Shown here in pieces: positions 25,643-34,364 of a stretch of DNA of 64,000 bases. The position numbers and the translations under genes are program-made. Each line of letters starts with the position of its first letter. Position 1 is the stretch's first letter. Below the pieces are notes generated by a model that made no database searches, had not been told where the DNA came from, and saw only the letters and a list, made by a program, of their open reading frames with translations. This DNA comes from Marinobacter lipolyticus SM19 (GTDB lineage Bacteria > Pseudomonadota > Gammaproteobacteria > Pseudomonadales > Oleiphilaceae), in assembly GCF_000397065.2 (NCBI RefSeq), contig NZ_KE007306.1, positions 600,104-664,103 on the forward strand, in the 5' to 3' direction.

Positions 25643-26533
25643 ATGGATTTTGTAAGAACCCCGGATGCACGCTTTGATCGACTGCTCGACTACCCCTTTG
25701 ATCCACATTATGTCGAGCTGGACGGCCTGCGGATGCATTACGTGGATGAAGGGCCGAGCGATGCCAACCCCGTTCTCATGATGCATGGGGAACCTTCCTG
25801 GTCCTATCTCTATCGCCACATGATTCCCGTCTGTGCTGCGGCTGGCCATCGGGTGATTGCTCCGGACCTGATCGGTTTCGGCAAATCCGACAAACCCACG
25901 TCGATCGGTGATTACAGCTATCAACGGCATATGGAATGGATGCAGCTGTTCATTGATAAGCTCGAACTGAACAACATCACTTTGGTGTGCCAGGATTGGG
26001 GATCGCTGCTGGGGTTGCGGCTCGCCGCCGAAAACCCTGACCGCTTCCGGGCCATTGTGGTAGGCAACGGGATGCTGCCCACGGGAGACCAGAAAACGCC
26101 ACCGGCGTTCAACCTCTGGAAGAACTTCGCACTGCACAGCCCCTGGTTTCCGATTGGCCGAATCATCAATGTGGGTTCATTCCGGAAATTGAGCCCGGAT
26201 GAATTACGGGCGTATGACGCGCCCTTCCCCAGCAAGAAATACAAAGCAGGCGCCCGTGCGTTTCCGCGCCTGGTTCCGGTACGCCCGGATGACCCGGCGA
26301 GTGAAGCCAACCGCAAAGCATGGCACGTTCTGGAATGCTGGGAGAAACCTTTTCTCACCACCTTCAGCAACGGCGACCCGATTACCCGCGGAGGGGATGC
26401 GTACATGCAAAAGCGGATTCCCGGGGCAAAGGATCAGCCCCATGTCACTCTCAAAGGCGGCCACTTCCTCCAGGAAGATTCACCGGTGCCCTTTGCCCGG
26501 GCGATTAACACTCTGATTTCGACCCTACCCTGA
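25643..26533 (+). CDS. Haloalkane dehalogenase
   Basis: A 296-residue alpha/beta hydrolase of the haloalkane dehalogenase family, close to the DhlA type. The oxyanion motif HGEPSWSYLYR (49-59), the nucleophile D118 followed by halide-binding W119 (VCQDWGS), an acid in TTFSNGDPITRG and the histidine in LKGGHFLQED are visible. The family hydrolyses carbon-halogen bonds to alcohols in the cytoplasm; true substrates are often unknown. AAGG eight bases upstream and family length favour the ATG at 25643; another ATG at 25622 overlaps the previous stop (TAATG). Last gene of the PfkB operon. Confidence 0.9.
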   Translation: MDFVRTPDARFDRLLDYPFDPHYVELDGLRMHYVDEGPSDANPVLMMHGEPSWSYLYRHMIPVCAAAGHRVIAPDLIGFGKSDKPTSIGDYSYQRHMEWMQLFIDKLELNNITLVCQDWGSLLGLRLAAENPDRFRAIVVGNGMLPTGDQKTPPAFNLWKNFALHSPWFPIGRIINVGSFRKLSPDELRAYDAPFPSKKYKAGARAFPRLVPVRPDDPASEANRKAWHVLECWEKPFLTTFSNGDPITRGGDAYMQKRIPGAKDQPHVTLKGGHFLQEDSPVPFARAINTLISTLP

Positions 26534-26551
26534 CCGCCGCCACTCTTATTG

Positions 26552-26579
26552 ATCTGGCTCAGACTTTTCTGGGCCAGAT
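26552..26579. terminator. Stable hairpin after the dehalogenase gene
   Basis: ATCTGGCTCAGA (26552-26563) pairs with TCTGGGCCAGAT (26568-26579), a 12-base stem with one T-G wobble and a CTTT loop, 19 bases after the dehalogenase stop. No U-run follows on the plus strand, so it may be a weak terminator or an RNA-stabilising end. Confidence 0.5.
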
Positions 26580-26630
26580 GCACTATGCTTTCTGTTGGGG
26601 AGATTCTGGAACCCCGGAGAGTCCGCAGCT

Positions 26631-26735
26631 ATGTCTAACCATGCGTGCAATCCTTATCCCTGCCCCTTCGCCACCTGGGCAGCTATCTTCCCTGCACGAG
26701 AACTGAAAGATAAGAAGATTGCTTTTGCGCCTTAA
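26631..26735 (+). CDS. Possible 34-residue small protein
   Basis: A short frame with GGAGAG nine bases before its ATG encodes 34 residues with two cysteines (HACNPYPCPF), a central hydrophobic patch (ATWAAIFPA) and a lysine-rich tail (LKDKKIAFAP). It ends 15 bases before the diguanylate cyclase ATG, in the right place for a leader peptide or small operon partner. It is too short to be certain of coding; the spacing of the ribosome binding site is its main support. Confidence 0.35.
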   Translation: MSNHACNPYPCPFATWAAIFPARELKDKKIAFAP

Positions 26736-26750
26736 CCCCGGGAGTGCCCG

Positions 26751-27677
26751 ATGTCGGAAGATCTAGGCAACAATGATGGATTTTTTAAATCGATTCTTGA
26801 TTCCATCACCGAACATATTGTTGTTATCGATAATCAGGGCCGAATTCTCTTTGTCAACAAAAGCTGGGAAATATTTGGGCAGGACAACGGCTGTGTCATC
26901 AATAATGATTGGCTGCACCAGAACTACCTTGAAAATTGTGACCGGGCGGCCCGCCAGGGAGACGAATCCGCCCAGGAGGCTGCCAAGGGCATTCGCTCGG
27001 TCATTGAGGAGCGTGTATCTTTTTTTAATCATGAATACCCCTGCCACAGTCCGCAGAAAGAACGCTGGTTCACCATGAGGGTCACGCCCTTTAACCTCGC
27101 AACCAGTCTGTTCTATGTCATTACCCATCATGACATCACTGACCGGAAACTTGCCGAGCAGGAAGTCCTCAGGTTATCCGGCGTCGATACCGTTACCGGA
27201 CTGGAAAACCGTCGTAGCTTCGACCAAAAACTCCACAATGAATGGCAACTGGCGATGCGGGAGAGGCGGCCATTATCTTTAGCCATGGTGGATATTGATC
27301 ACTTCAAGCTGGTTAACGATACCTATGGGCACCCCATAGGCGACGAATGTCTGAAAAGAGTCGGGCAGACACTCAGGGAATTTACCAATCGACCGGGAGA
27401 CAGTTGTGCACGCATTGGTGGTGAGGAATTCGCACTGGTTTGGAGCAATACCCCGGAAAGGCAAGCTACTGAGTTGGCAGACCGATTGCGCCAAAAGATT
27501 GCCAGCCTGAGGATTCCCAACGAAATGTCATCGACCGAACCTTGGCTAACCGTCAGCGTCGGCGTTGCCACGGTGATACCAACCATGGAAATGGATAAAG
27601 AGCACTTCATCAACCAGGCAGACCGCTCGCTCTACCGGGCTAAGGAAAACGGGAGAAATAGGATTGAACTTGGTTAG
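26751..27677 (+). CDS. Diguanylate cyclase with PAS sensor domain
   Basis: A 308-residue soluble protein. Residues about 10-130 form a PAS domain (ITEHIVVIDNQGRILFVNKS), and about 145-305 a GGDEF domain. The active-site motif is GGEEF within RIGGEEFALVW, which is compatible with cyclase activity. The I-site RxxD is not clearly present (RLRQKIASL lies in other positions). It would make c-di-GMP from GTP in response to a cytoplasmic signal. It is convergent with the MscS-type channel gene and close to PilZ and EAL genes. Confidence 0.9.
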   Translation: MSEDLGNNDGFFKSILDSITEHIVVIDNQGRILFVNKSWEIFGQDNGCVINNDWLHQNYLENCDRAARQGDESAQEAAKGIRSVIEERVSFFNHEYPCHSPQKERWFTMRVTPFNLATSLFYVITHHDITDRKLAEQEVLRLSGVDTVTGLENRRSFDQKLHNEWQLAMRERRPLSLAMVDIDHFKLVNDTYGHPIGDECLKRVGQTLREFTNRPGDSCARIGGEEFALVWSNTPERQATELADRLRQKIASLRIPNEMSSTEPWLTVSVGVATVIPTMEMDKEHFINQADRSLYRAKENGRNRIELG

Positions 27678-27723
27678 CGGGCCCGGAGAACAGCATCCAG
27701 CCCCCCAACCTACGCTGCAATCT

Positions 27724-28773
27724 CTACCCATTTTCCACCAGCCGAGCCCTCAGGCGCGGCAGCTGAGCGGGATAGTGCTCCTGGATAAAGGTGACCAGCC
27801 CTTCACGGACAGCGCACCTCAAGTCCCAGTTATTGCTGGAGCTTGAGGCGCTCATCAGAAACCGCACCTGCATGGCCTGGTCACTGGTGTCCGTGACCTG
27901 CACCGTCGCCAATTTACCGTCCCAAAGATTCGACTCACCTAATAAACGGTTGAACTCCTGTCGAAGTGGCTCTACCGGCATGGTGTAATCCACCCAGACA
28001 AACACCGTGCCCAGCAAATCCGAACTGTTTCTGGACCAGTTCTGGAACGGGTTCTCAATAAACCATTGTAACGGGACAACCAGCCGGCGCAGGTCCCAGA
28101 CCCTTAACACGACATAGGTGGCAGTCACCTCCTCCACCCAGCACCACTCGCCCTGTACATGCAGCACATCGTCTATACGAAATGGCTGTGTGAGTGCAAT
28201 CTGCATCCCGGCCAGCAGGTTGCTCAGCACCGGCCGAGCGGCAAAGCCGAGAATAAGGCCGCCAACACCGGCGGAAGCGAGCAGGCTCGCCCCCATATGC
28301 TGAACCGACTCAAAGGTCATCAGGGCCGCGCCCAAACCAATAATCACGATGAGGATGTTCAGTGCCCGGACCAGGAATCGGGTTTGGGTTTCCACTTTGC
28401 GGGCCCGCTTCCACTGGCCCTCCAGTGCCGGGTTCAGTACAACAATGACATCGCCAATGGCGGAGGTCAGCCGAACCGCCGCCCAAGTCAACGCAAGAAT
28501 GAGCAATAAAGTCGTGACTTGCTGAATCCCGGCCAACCATGGCAAATCGTCCGGCGCTGCCTTTAACGACCCCGTCAGTGCCAGGAGACAGACCACCACC
28601 CCAAGGGCCCTGGCCGCAGCATCGAGAAACAACCTCGGCACCGCTCTCGACTCAGAGAAATGACGAACCAGTACCAGAGCCAGCCGGTAGATTACAAACG
28701 TAACGACCACGGCAAGAACTGCCGATAACCCAGGCCATAACCATGCTTTGAACACGAGCTCAAATACTTCCAA
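27724..28773 (-). CDS. MscS family mechanosensitive channel protein
   Basis: A 349-residue membrane protein with about four to five spans in the first 190 residues, followed by the MscS pore helix and beta domain (LLASAGVGGLILGFAARPVLSNLLAGMQIALTQPF contains the glycine/alanine-rich TM3 and the start of the beta domain). It would open under membrane tension to release solutes. GGAGG lies seven bases before a TTG at 28773, which is preferred to the GTG at 28779 that is only one base from the site. Confidence 0.88.
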   Translation of the reverse strand: MEVFELVFKAWLWPGLSAVLAVVVTFVIYRLALVLVRHFSESRAVPRLFLDAAARALGVVVCLLALTGSLKAAPDDLPWLAGIQQVTTLLLILALTWAAVRLTSAIGDVIVVLNPALEGQWKRARKVETQTRFLVRALNILIVIIGLGAALMTFESVQHMGASLLASAGVGGLILGFAARPVLSNLLAGMQIALTQPFRIDDVLHVQGEWCWVEEVTATYVVLRVWDLRRLVVPLQWFIENPFQNWSRNSSDLLGTVFVWVDYTMPVEPLRQEFNRLLGESNLWDGKLATVQVTDTSDQAMQVRFLMSASSSSNNWDLRCAVREGLVTFIQEHYPAQLPRLRARLVENG

Positions 28774-28801
28774 TAACACGCCTCCGTGAGCCCACGGTTA
28801 T

Positions 28802-29218
28802 CTATCCTGAAAAGATATCCGCAAATTGACTACCATAGCGCTCAATCCATTCACGCGCCGCAGTCTCAATGTCCATTTCACAGCCATCCCGGCAGAGCTC
28901 CCGGCGGAAGTGCTCTATCTGACACACCTGCTCTACCATTTTGCTTTTAAAGGCCTCGGTTTCATCGCTGAACTGGATGCCGACCCGGTAGCCCTTACTG
29001 CAGCGTCTGCATCTCACAATCTGGCCGGAGATCCGGTAATCCTGTTGTAATGATGGAATCCCCAGCGCAACCGACTCCCCAAGCCGGAACTTTCTTTGGA
29101 GACTGCAGGCCAGACCACCTTGGCTGATGTCACACAAGCTGGCCTCGTCGCCATGGGAGCCATCCTTTGAGAACACAAGGATCGGGAAATCCGTGGGGTG
29201 ACGTATAAAGCGCCGCAT
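28802..29218 (-). CDS. PilZ domain c-di-GMP-binding protein
   Basis: A 138-residue protein with an N-terminal PilZ domain. The two c-di-GMP motifs are visible: RRFIRHP at the start (RxxxR) and DISQGGL near 30-36 (D/NxSxxG). The C-terminal 45 residues are helical and charged. It should act as a c-di-GMP receptor, fitting the cyclase and EAL genes around it. GGGGG seven bases upstream favours the second ATG, at 29218. Confidence 0.87.
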   Translation of the reverse strand: MRRFIRHPTDFPILVFSKDGSHGDEASLCDISQGGLACSLQRKFRLGESVALGIPSLQQDYRISGQIVRCRRCSKGYRVGIQFSDETEAFKSKMVEQVCQIEHFRRELCRDGCEMDIETAAREWIERYGSQFADIFSG

Positions 29219-29272
29219 ATTCATTCCCCCTTGCCGCTATTCTCCCATGGAGAGCGAAAGCCCGGGACGGGT

Positions 29273-29713
29273 CTATGGCCCTACCACGGTAACGGGGCCG
29301 GTGGCGTGCCTGACTATTTTTTCGCTTACGCTGCCAAGGGTAAGACTGCGCACCGCCGAGTAACCGCGTCGACCCAGCACCAGGTGAGTGCCTGAATTGC
29401 TGTGTATGTACTCGATGATTTCATGCGCCGGATCTCCGCTAAGTAGAATCTCTTCCGCAGAGTCAGCCCGACCACCCAGGGCCTTCTTCGTAGCATCGAA
29501 TACTTTGCGGCCATATTGTTCCTTGGCAGCATCAACCTTGGTTTGCTCGTAGCCGGCAATCACCAGTGTCTCGGTCTGTGAATAAGGTGACACCGCTAAC
29601 AGTTTCAGTGGGTGGCCCGTGGCATCAGCCAGGTCAGCGGCCATTTTTGCCGCGCTTAGTGATTGATCCGAACCATCACAGGCAACAACAATGCTTTGGG
29701 AACCTTTGTCCAT
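29273..29713 (-). CDS. Universal stress protein, UspA family
   Basis: A 146-residue single-domain Usp. The ATP-binding signature is present at the C-terminus as GRRGYSAVRSLTLGSVS, and the N-terminus has the typical IVVACDGSDQSLSAA. Such proteins are cytoplasmic dimers induced by stress or stasis. An AAGAGG site lies upstream of the ATG at 29713. It lies between the REC-GGDEF-EAL and PilZ genes on the same strand. Confidence 0.9.
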   Translation of the reverse strand: MDKGSQSIVVACDGSDQSLSAAKMAADLADATGHPLKLLAVSPYSQTETLVIAGYEQTKVDAAKEQYGRKVFDATKKALGGRADSAEEILLSGDPAHEIIEYIHSNSGTHLVLGRRGYSAVRSLTLGSVSEKIVRHATGPVTVVGP

Positions 29714-29783
29714 GACGAGGCCTCTTTCCTATGTATGTGTTATCAGAGTAGCACTGATCTGGATATCGCAAGGTTGATCGGAG

Positions 29784-31919
29784 TCAACGCGAGGGCAACG
29801 GCACGGATCGGTTTGGCCTGCCGTACAGGTAACCCTGCATCTGGTCACAGCGTAACAGGCGCAGAAGCCGGGCCTGCTCCTCGGTTTCCACACCTTCGGC
29901 AATCACCATCAGGTTCATAGAATGAGCCAAAGAGATGATGCTGGTAACGATCGCCAGGTCATTCGGCCCCTTGGTCATGCTGAAGACAAAGGATTGGTCG
30001 ATCTTCAGCGCGGTAACGGGCATTCGGCTAAGGTAACTCAGCGACGAGTACCCCGTACCAAAGTCATCGATCGCAACTTTGGCACCAAGTTCGCGCAGGA
30101 TACCGAGGGTCTTGATGCTACCCTCGGTATCCTCCATGAGGACACTCTCGGTGATTTCCAGTTCCAGGTGACCTTCCCCAACCTCATCCACGGCGTGCCC
30201 GATGAGGTCGACGAAATGTTTGTCCCGTAATTGCCTGGGGGACACATTCACCGCCACCATGGGTATACCAATGCCCCTCGCCCGCCAGTCCCGGTAATCG
30301 GCCACGGCCCTACCGATGACCCAGTTGCCTACCTCAACGATCAACCCGGTTTCTTCCAGCAACGGAATGAACTCGCCGGGCGCTACCAACCCCCGTTCCG
30401 GGTCCTCCCAGCGCAACAGCGCTTCTACCCCAGTCAGCTCTCCGGTTTTCGAATCAACCTTCGGCTGGTAGAACAGGACGAACTGATCCTTCTCCAGGGC
30501 AACTCGGAGTCGGTTTTCCAGGTTCAGCTTACGGCTCATGCGCTGATGTATTTCCTGGGAATAAAACGAATAGTGCTCCTGGGAATCACGGCACTTGATC
30601 AGGGCAGCTTCGGCATTGTGCAACAGGATCTCGGCCTCCAGCCCATCCCCCGGAGCCACAGCAATCCCGACGCGAACGGACAGCCGCAGTTCCTTGCCAT
30701 GTAGCTCGAACGGCTCCGACAGCGGGTCCATGATACTGGCCTCGATAGCGTGCCCCAGTGCCGCACCCGCTATTTGTCCGGGAAACATCACCGCAAACAC
30801 ACCGGCCCCGAAATGGGCAAGCACTTTTCGCGTACCCAGGGTGTGCTCCAGCCGCTTGGCAATCGACCGGCAGAGATCATCAACCACAGACTGCCCAAAG
30901 GTCTCGATCATACTCGACAACTGATCAAATCCGACCACGGCCACCGCGGACGCCGACTTTTCGATCGACATCTGCATGGCCTGCTCCAGACGTTCGCTCA
31001 ACAGGCGCCGGTTGGGGAGTCCGGTAACCGGGTCGTAATATGCCAGGCAGTCAAGACGAGAGGCCTTGTCGATGTAGTCCAGGGCGAAGGCGAGGTCCGC
31101 AGCCACCTCCACCAGCATCGACAGCTCCTCGTTGTCCAGATCGCGATTAGCGCTCAGGCCAAGGACGCCAATCCACTTGTCCAGGTGCTCCATCGGCAGC
31201 ACGGCGACGGCATGCCCCTCCGCCCCGTCCTCATGATCGCTGCGGAACACCGGTCGCCCCCGATCCAGCGCCAGCGTTGCCAGCTGCTCAAGGGGCGGCG
31301 GGGGAGCGGCATTGGGCACATCGCTTCCCTCCGGGTCGATCCAGTACAGGTCAACCCCCGAAGGTTCACACAATCCGATCCACACATGCTCAAACTCACC
31401 ACGGGTACGCACAATCTCGCAGCCCTGGGCCAGGAGCTGGCTGCGGTCACGCACACGGACAATCGTGGCATTGATACCACTGAGCACGGCGCGAATACGG
31501 TTCATCCGCAGAATAGCCTGCTCGGCCCGTCTTTTTTCCACTCGCTGCCGGTGCGCATCCAGCGCCTGACCGACAGCCACGCCCAGGCGGGCCAGGCGAT
31601 CCTTCAGCAGATAATCAGCAGCCCCTTCCTTGATGAGCCGCACCGCCATCTCCTCCCCAATGGTGCCGGACACGATAATAACCGGCACGTCCAGATTCCG
31701 CGTCCGCACATGGTGCAGGGCTTCCAGGCCGTTAAACTGGGGCAGTTGGAAGTCCGCGATTATCAGGTCAAGGTCCGGATCCAGGCGCTGGACAAATGCC
31801 TGTTCCGTGTCCACCCGCACCCAGTCCGGCTCAAAACCGGCCCGCTGAAGCTCATGAATCGTAAGCTCCGCGTCACCGGTGTTATCTTCCAGCATCAATA
31901 CTCGAATTGGGCGAGTCAT
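29784..31919 (-). CDS. Response regulator with GAF, degenerate GGDEF and EAL domains
   Basis: A 711-residue signalling protein: receiver (1-125, phosphoacceptor in IIADFQLP), a GAF-like sensor (about 150-290), GGDEF (about 300-455) and EAL (about 470-700). The GGDEF motif is degenerate (HFGAGVFAVMF), so cyclase activity is unlikely. The EAL domain keeps GVEALLRW, the EITESVLM glutamate, IDDFGTGYSSL and the catalytic base region (LKIDQSF, IAEGVET), so it is probably an active c-di-GMP phosphodiesterase. It follows the Rcp1-like regulator and its kinase and may be phosphorylated by the latter. Confidence 0.92.
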   Translation of the reverse strand: MTRPIRVLMLEDNTGDAELTIHELQRAGFEPDWVRVDTEQAFVQRLDPDLDLIIADFQLPQFNGLEALHHVRTRNLDVPVIIVSGTIGEEMAVRLIKEGAADYLLKDRLARLGVAVGQALDAHRQRVEKRRAEQAILRMNRIRAVLSGINATIVRVRDRSQLLAQGCEIVRTRGEFEHVWIGLCEPSGVDLYWIDPEGSDVPNAAPPPPLEQLATLALDRGRPVFRSDHEDGAEGHAVAVLPMEHLDKWIGVLGLSANRDLDNEELSMLVEVAADLAFALDYIDKASRLDCLAYYDPVTGLPNRRLLSERLEQAMQMSIEKSASAVAVVGFDQLSSMIETFGQSVVDDLCRSIAKRLEHTLGTRKVLAHFGAGVFAVMFPGQIAGAALGHAIEASIMDPLSEPFELHGKELRLSVRVGIAVAPGDGLEAEILLHNAEAALIKCRDSQEHYSFYSQEIHQRMSRKLNLENRLRVALEKDQFVLFYQPKVDSKTGELTGVEALLRWEDPERGLVAPGEFIPLLEETGLIVEVGNWVIGRAVADYRDWRARGIGIPMVAVNVSPRQLRDKHFVDLIGHAVDEVGEGHLELEITESVLMEDTEGSIKTLGILRELGAKVAIDDFGTGYSSLSYLSRMPVTALKIDQSFVFSMTKGPNDLAIVTSIISLAHSMNLMVIAEGVETEEQARLLRLLRCDQMQGYLYGRPNRSVPLPSR

Positions 31920-31952
31920 AGGCCCTCTGTGCTCCTGCGAGGATTTATTCCT

Positions 31953-32384
31953 TTAAACGGGTTGGTTCAGTAGCAACCAGTACATGCCCAGTTGTTTGAC
32001 GGTGTTGCAAAACTGCCCGAAATCCACGGGCTTAACGATGTAACTGTTGACCCCCAAGCGATAGGCCCGGTCAATATCCGGTCCCTCACTGGACGAGGTC
32101 AGAACCACAACCGGGATGGTCCGCGTACGAGCATCGCCCTTGATACGCTCAAGCACCTCCAGCCCATCCACTTTGGGTAGCTTCAGGTCCAGCAGAATCA
32201 GCTGGGGTGGCTCCGGCGGCGTTGCCTGACCCTCCTTGCCAAACAGCTGCTCCAATGCCTCGGCTCCATCGCGGGCCACCACTACGGGATTGCTGAGTTT
32301 GCTGGCGCTGAGGGCGTGCATGGTCAGCTCCAGATCGTTCGGGTTATCTTCCACCAACAGGATACGTAAAGGCTGTGTGCTCAT
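31953..32384 (-). CDS. Single-domain response regulator, Rcp1-like
   Basis: A 143-residue receiver-only protein. LVEDNPNDLELTMHAL, the phosphoacceptor in ILLDLKLPKVDG, VVLTSSSE and YIVKPVDF mark the Rcp1 group commonly paired with phytochrome-like kinases. It overlaps the kinase gene by ATGA, so the two are coupled. With no output domain it probably relays phosphate or signals by protein contact, perhaps to the REC-GGDEF-EAL protein downstream. Confidence 0.9.
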   Translation of the reverse strand: MSTQPLRILLVEDNPNDLELTMHALSASKLSNPVVVARDGAEALEQLFGKEGQATPPEPPQLILLDLKLPKVDGLEVLERIKGDARTRTIPVVVLTSSSEGPDIDRAYRLGVNSYIVKPVDFGQFCNTVKQLGMYWLLLNQPV

Positions 32385-34132
32385 TGTGAGGCCCCCAGAG
32401 AAAAGTAGAAGGTGGCGCCATGATCGGGCCTGGCTTCGGCCCAGATCCGGCCGCCGTGCCGGTCGACAATACGGTGAACAATGGCCAGCCCCACCCCGGT
32501 TCCGGGAAAATCCTCCGCGCGATGAAGCCTCTGGAATACCCCGAAAAGCTTGTGCGCATAAGCCATGTCAAAGCCCACGCCATTGTCCATGACGTAGTAA
32601 ACAACCTCATCACCTTCGGTCTCACAGCCGATGGTGATTTTCGGGTGCTCACTCTTGCGGCTGTATTTGAGTGCATTGCTGATCAGGTTACTGAATACCT
32701 GTCTCAACAGGCTGGCATCGGCACGACACGCCTCCAGATCCTGGCGCTGGATCTCACTGTTTTGATCCTCCTCAGTGACGATCTCTTCAAGCACCGCACT
32801 GACAATCGGATTAGGATCTACTGACTGGATCTTAAGGCTGTGACGACCCAGCCGGGAAAAGGCCAGCAAGTCATCCACCAATTGCCCCATATGGACGGCA
32901 TTTTCACGTACCAGGCCAACATAGCGGCGGGCTTTTTCAGGTAACTCTGCCCGATATTCCTCGGCAAGTATCCGGGAGAAGCCATCCATGGCACGCAAGG
33001 GCGACCTCAGGTCATGGGACACTGAATAGGTGAACGACTCCAGTTCCTTATTCGCGGCCTGGAGCTTCTCTGCATAGTCGTTGACCACCTCATTCCTGAC
33101 CTCCAGTGAACGCTGGTACTGCATGAGAGTACGCAGCCAGAAATAGCCCATCACCCCTATGATCAAAAGGGCCAGCAGGGCAAAGCCAACAATATGCCAG
33201 CCCAACTCGCGGGCGGTAGCAAAGATCGCAATCCATGGCCGGCTGACCACGACCGCCCAACCAAACGGCTCCACCGGCCCATAACTGATCAGGCTTTCCT
33301 CTCCATTCTCTGGATCAACCCCATGGCCCGTGCCTGTGCCGCCAGCCAGTGCAAGGTGTACCAGTTCATGCTCCGCCCACAGATGACTTGGGGCGTCTGC
33401 GTGGATCTGTGCCGTTGTACCCTGCCGATCAATCATCCGGATGGCCCCTGGTCGAGGGCGGTAACGGGCGATCCAGGCGGCGAGGCCCTGAACCGTTCGC
33501 TGGTAGACCAGATAACCAAGGGTGTCGCCGTCGCTACTGATGGGCGTCGCCAGGGCCACTACGTAGGGGGCATCCAGGGCAACACGTTGATAGATCAGCG
33601 ACAGGTAGGGGCGCTGGTCCTCAGACACTCCCCGGTACCAGTCCCGGTATGAGAAATCCTGTCCCAGGACGCTGGTATCCACCGGGTAGTCATAGCGCAA
33701 CACACCGTCAGCATCGGCAATGAATGCCCGACTGTTGTCGGGATGGCTTGCTACCAGGGCCCGCAGGTGTGCCCGCACCCGCTCCACGTCGCGCTCACGA
33801 ACGGCATCAATCAGGTCTGGACGCTCTGATACCAGTACCCCCATGTCTGAAAACGAGGAAAAGTACTCAGCGACCACTTGCTGGACCAGCCCTACCATTG
33901 AGGCATTGTTCCTGGTCAGCTCCTGCTCTATGGATCGATGGGCAAAGGTAATAATCAGGAAAATCAGCAGTGCGAACAACAGGGCAGCAAACACCAGTAC
34001 ACCCAGAGTAATCCTGCGTGCAACATCGGATGGCACCGCTTCAACGTTGCCTCCGCCTGACGTCGAACTGGCAAAGAATAACCGGCGGGCGAGTGCCATA
34101 AATCGGGGTAAACCGGACGTCTCTGACTCCAT
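32381..34132 (-). CDS. Cache-domain sensor histidine kinase
   Basis: A 583-residue membrane kinase. A TM helix near 45-70 and another near 305-327 bracket a periplasmic double Cache-type sensor (VLGQDFSYRDWYRGVSED, APYVVALATPIS). The cytoplasmic part has HisKA with the phosphorylated histidine in YSVSHDLRSPLRAM and an ATPase domain (NLISNALKYS, DNGVGFDM, GTGVGLAI). The HisKA/ATPase part resembles those of phytochrome-like kinases that pair with Rcp1 regulators. AGGGAG lies upstream of the ATG. It heads the block kinase - Rcp1-like - REC-GGDEF-EAL. Confidence 0.9.
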   Translation of the reverse strand: MESETSGLPRFMALARRLFFASSTSGGGNVEAVPSDVARRITLGVLVFAALLFALLIFLIITFAHRSIEQELTRNNASMVGLVQQVVAEYFSSFSDMGVLVSERPDLIDAVRERDVERVRAHLRALVASHPDNSRAFIADADGVLRYDYPVDTSVLGQDFSYRDWYRGVSEDQRPYLSLIYQRVALDAPYVVALATPISSDGDTLGYLVYQRTVQGLAAWIARYRPRPGAIRMIDRQGTTAQIHADAPSHLWAEHELVHLALAGGTGTGHGVDPENGEESLISYGPVEPFGWAVVVSRPWIAIFATARELGWHIVGFALLALLIIGVMGYFWLRTLMQYQRSLEVRNEVVNDYAEKLQAANKELESFTYSVSHDLRSPLRAMDGFSRILAEEYRAELPEKARRYVGLVRENAVHMGQLVDDLLAFSRLGRHSLKIQSVDPNPIVSAVLEEIVTEEDQNSEIQRQDLEACRADASLLRQVFSNLISNALKYSRKSEHPKITIGCETEGDEVVYYVMDNGVGFDMAYAHKLFGVFQRLHRAEDFPGTGVGLAIVHRIVDRHGGRIWAEARPDHGATFYFSLGASQ

Positions 34133-34284
34133 GGCTGAGCATTCTCCCTTGCATGCCTATGCCCTAGGGTAGACCTCATATAGAGAGTTCGCCAATTTTT
34201 GGATATTTTCCAGTCAGTTGCGTAGCTTTTCTATCCACATCACGAGCACTGGGGCTCACCCACCACCGACCAGGTTCAATGAAA

Positions 34285-34305
34285 TAAGTGACCGGAGGTT
34301 ATTTA
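34285..34305. promoter_or_regulatory. Candidate TetR operator 1
   Basis: TAAGTGA, seven-base centre, TTATTTA. It shares the left arm, the next two bases (CC) and the spacing of the stronger site 45 bases downstream, with two changes in the right arm. Confidence 0.45.
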
Positions 34306-34329
34306 CACCGAATGAAGGCTGTCGTATAT

Positions 34330-34350
34330 TAAGTGACCATCGTTCACTTA
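34330..34350. promoter_or_regulatory. Candidate TetR operator 2
   Basis: TAAGTGA and TCACTTA are perfect arms around a seven-base centre, ending 14 bases before the SDR ATG. The layout is typical for autoregulation by the TetR protein encoded in the same operon. Confidence 0.6.
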
Positions 34351-34364
34351 ATGAGGCAGAAACC

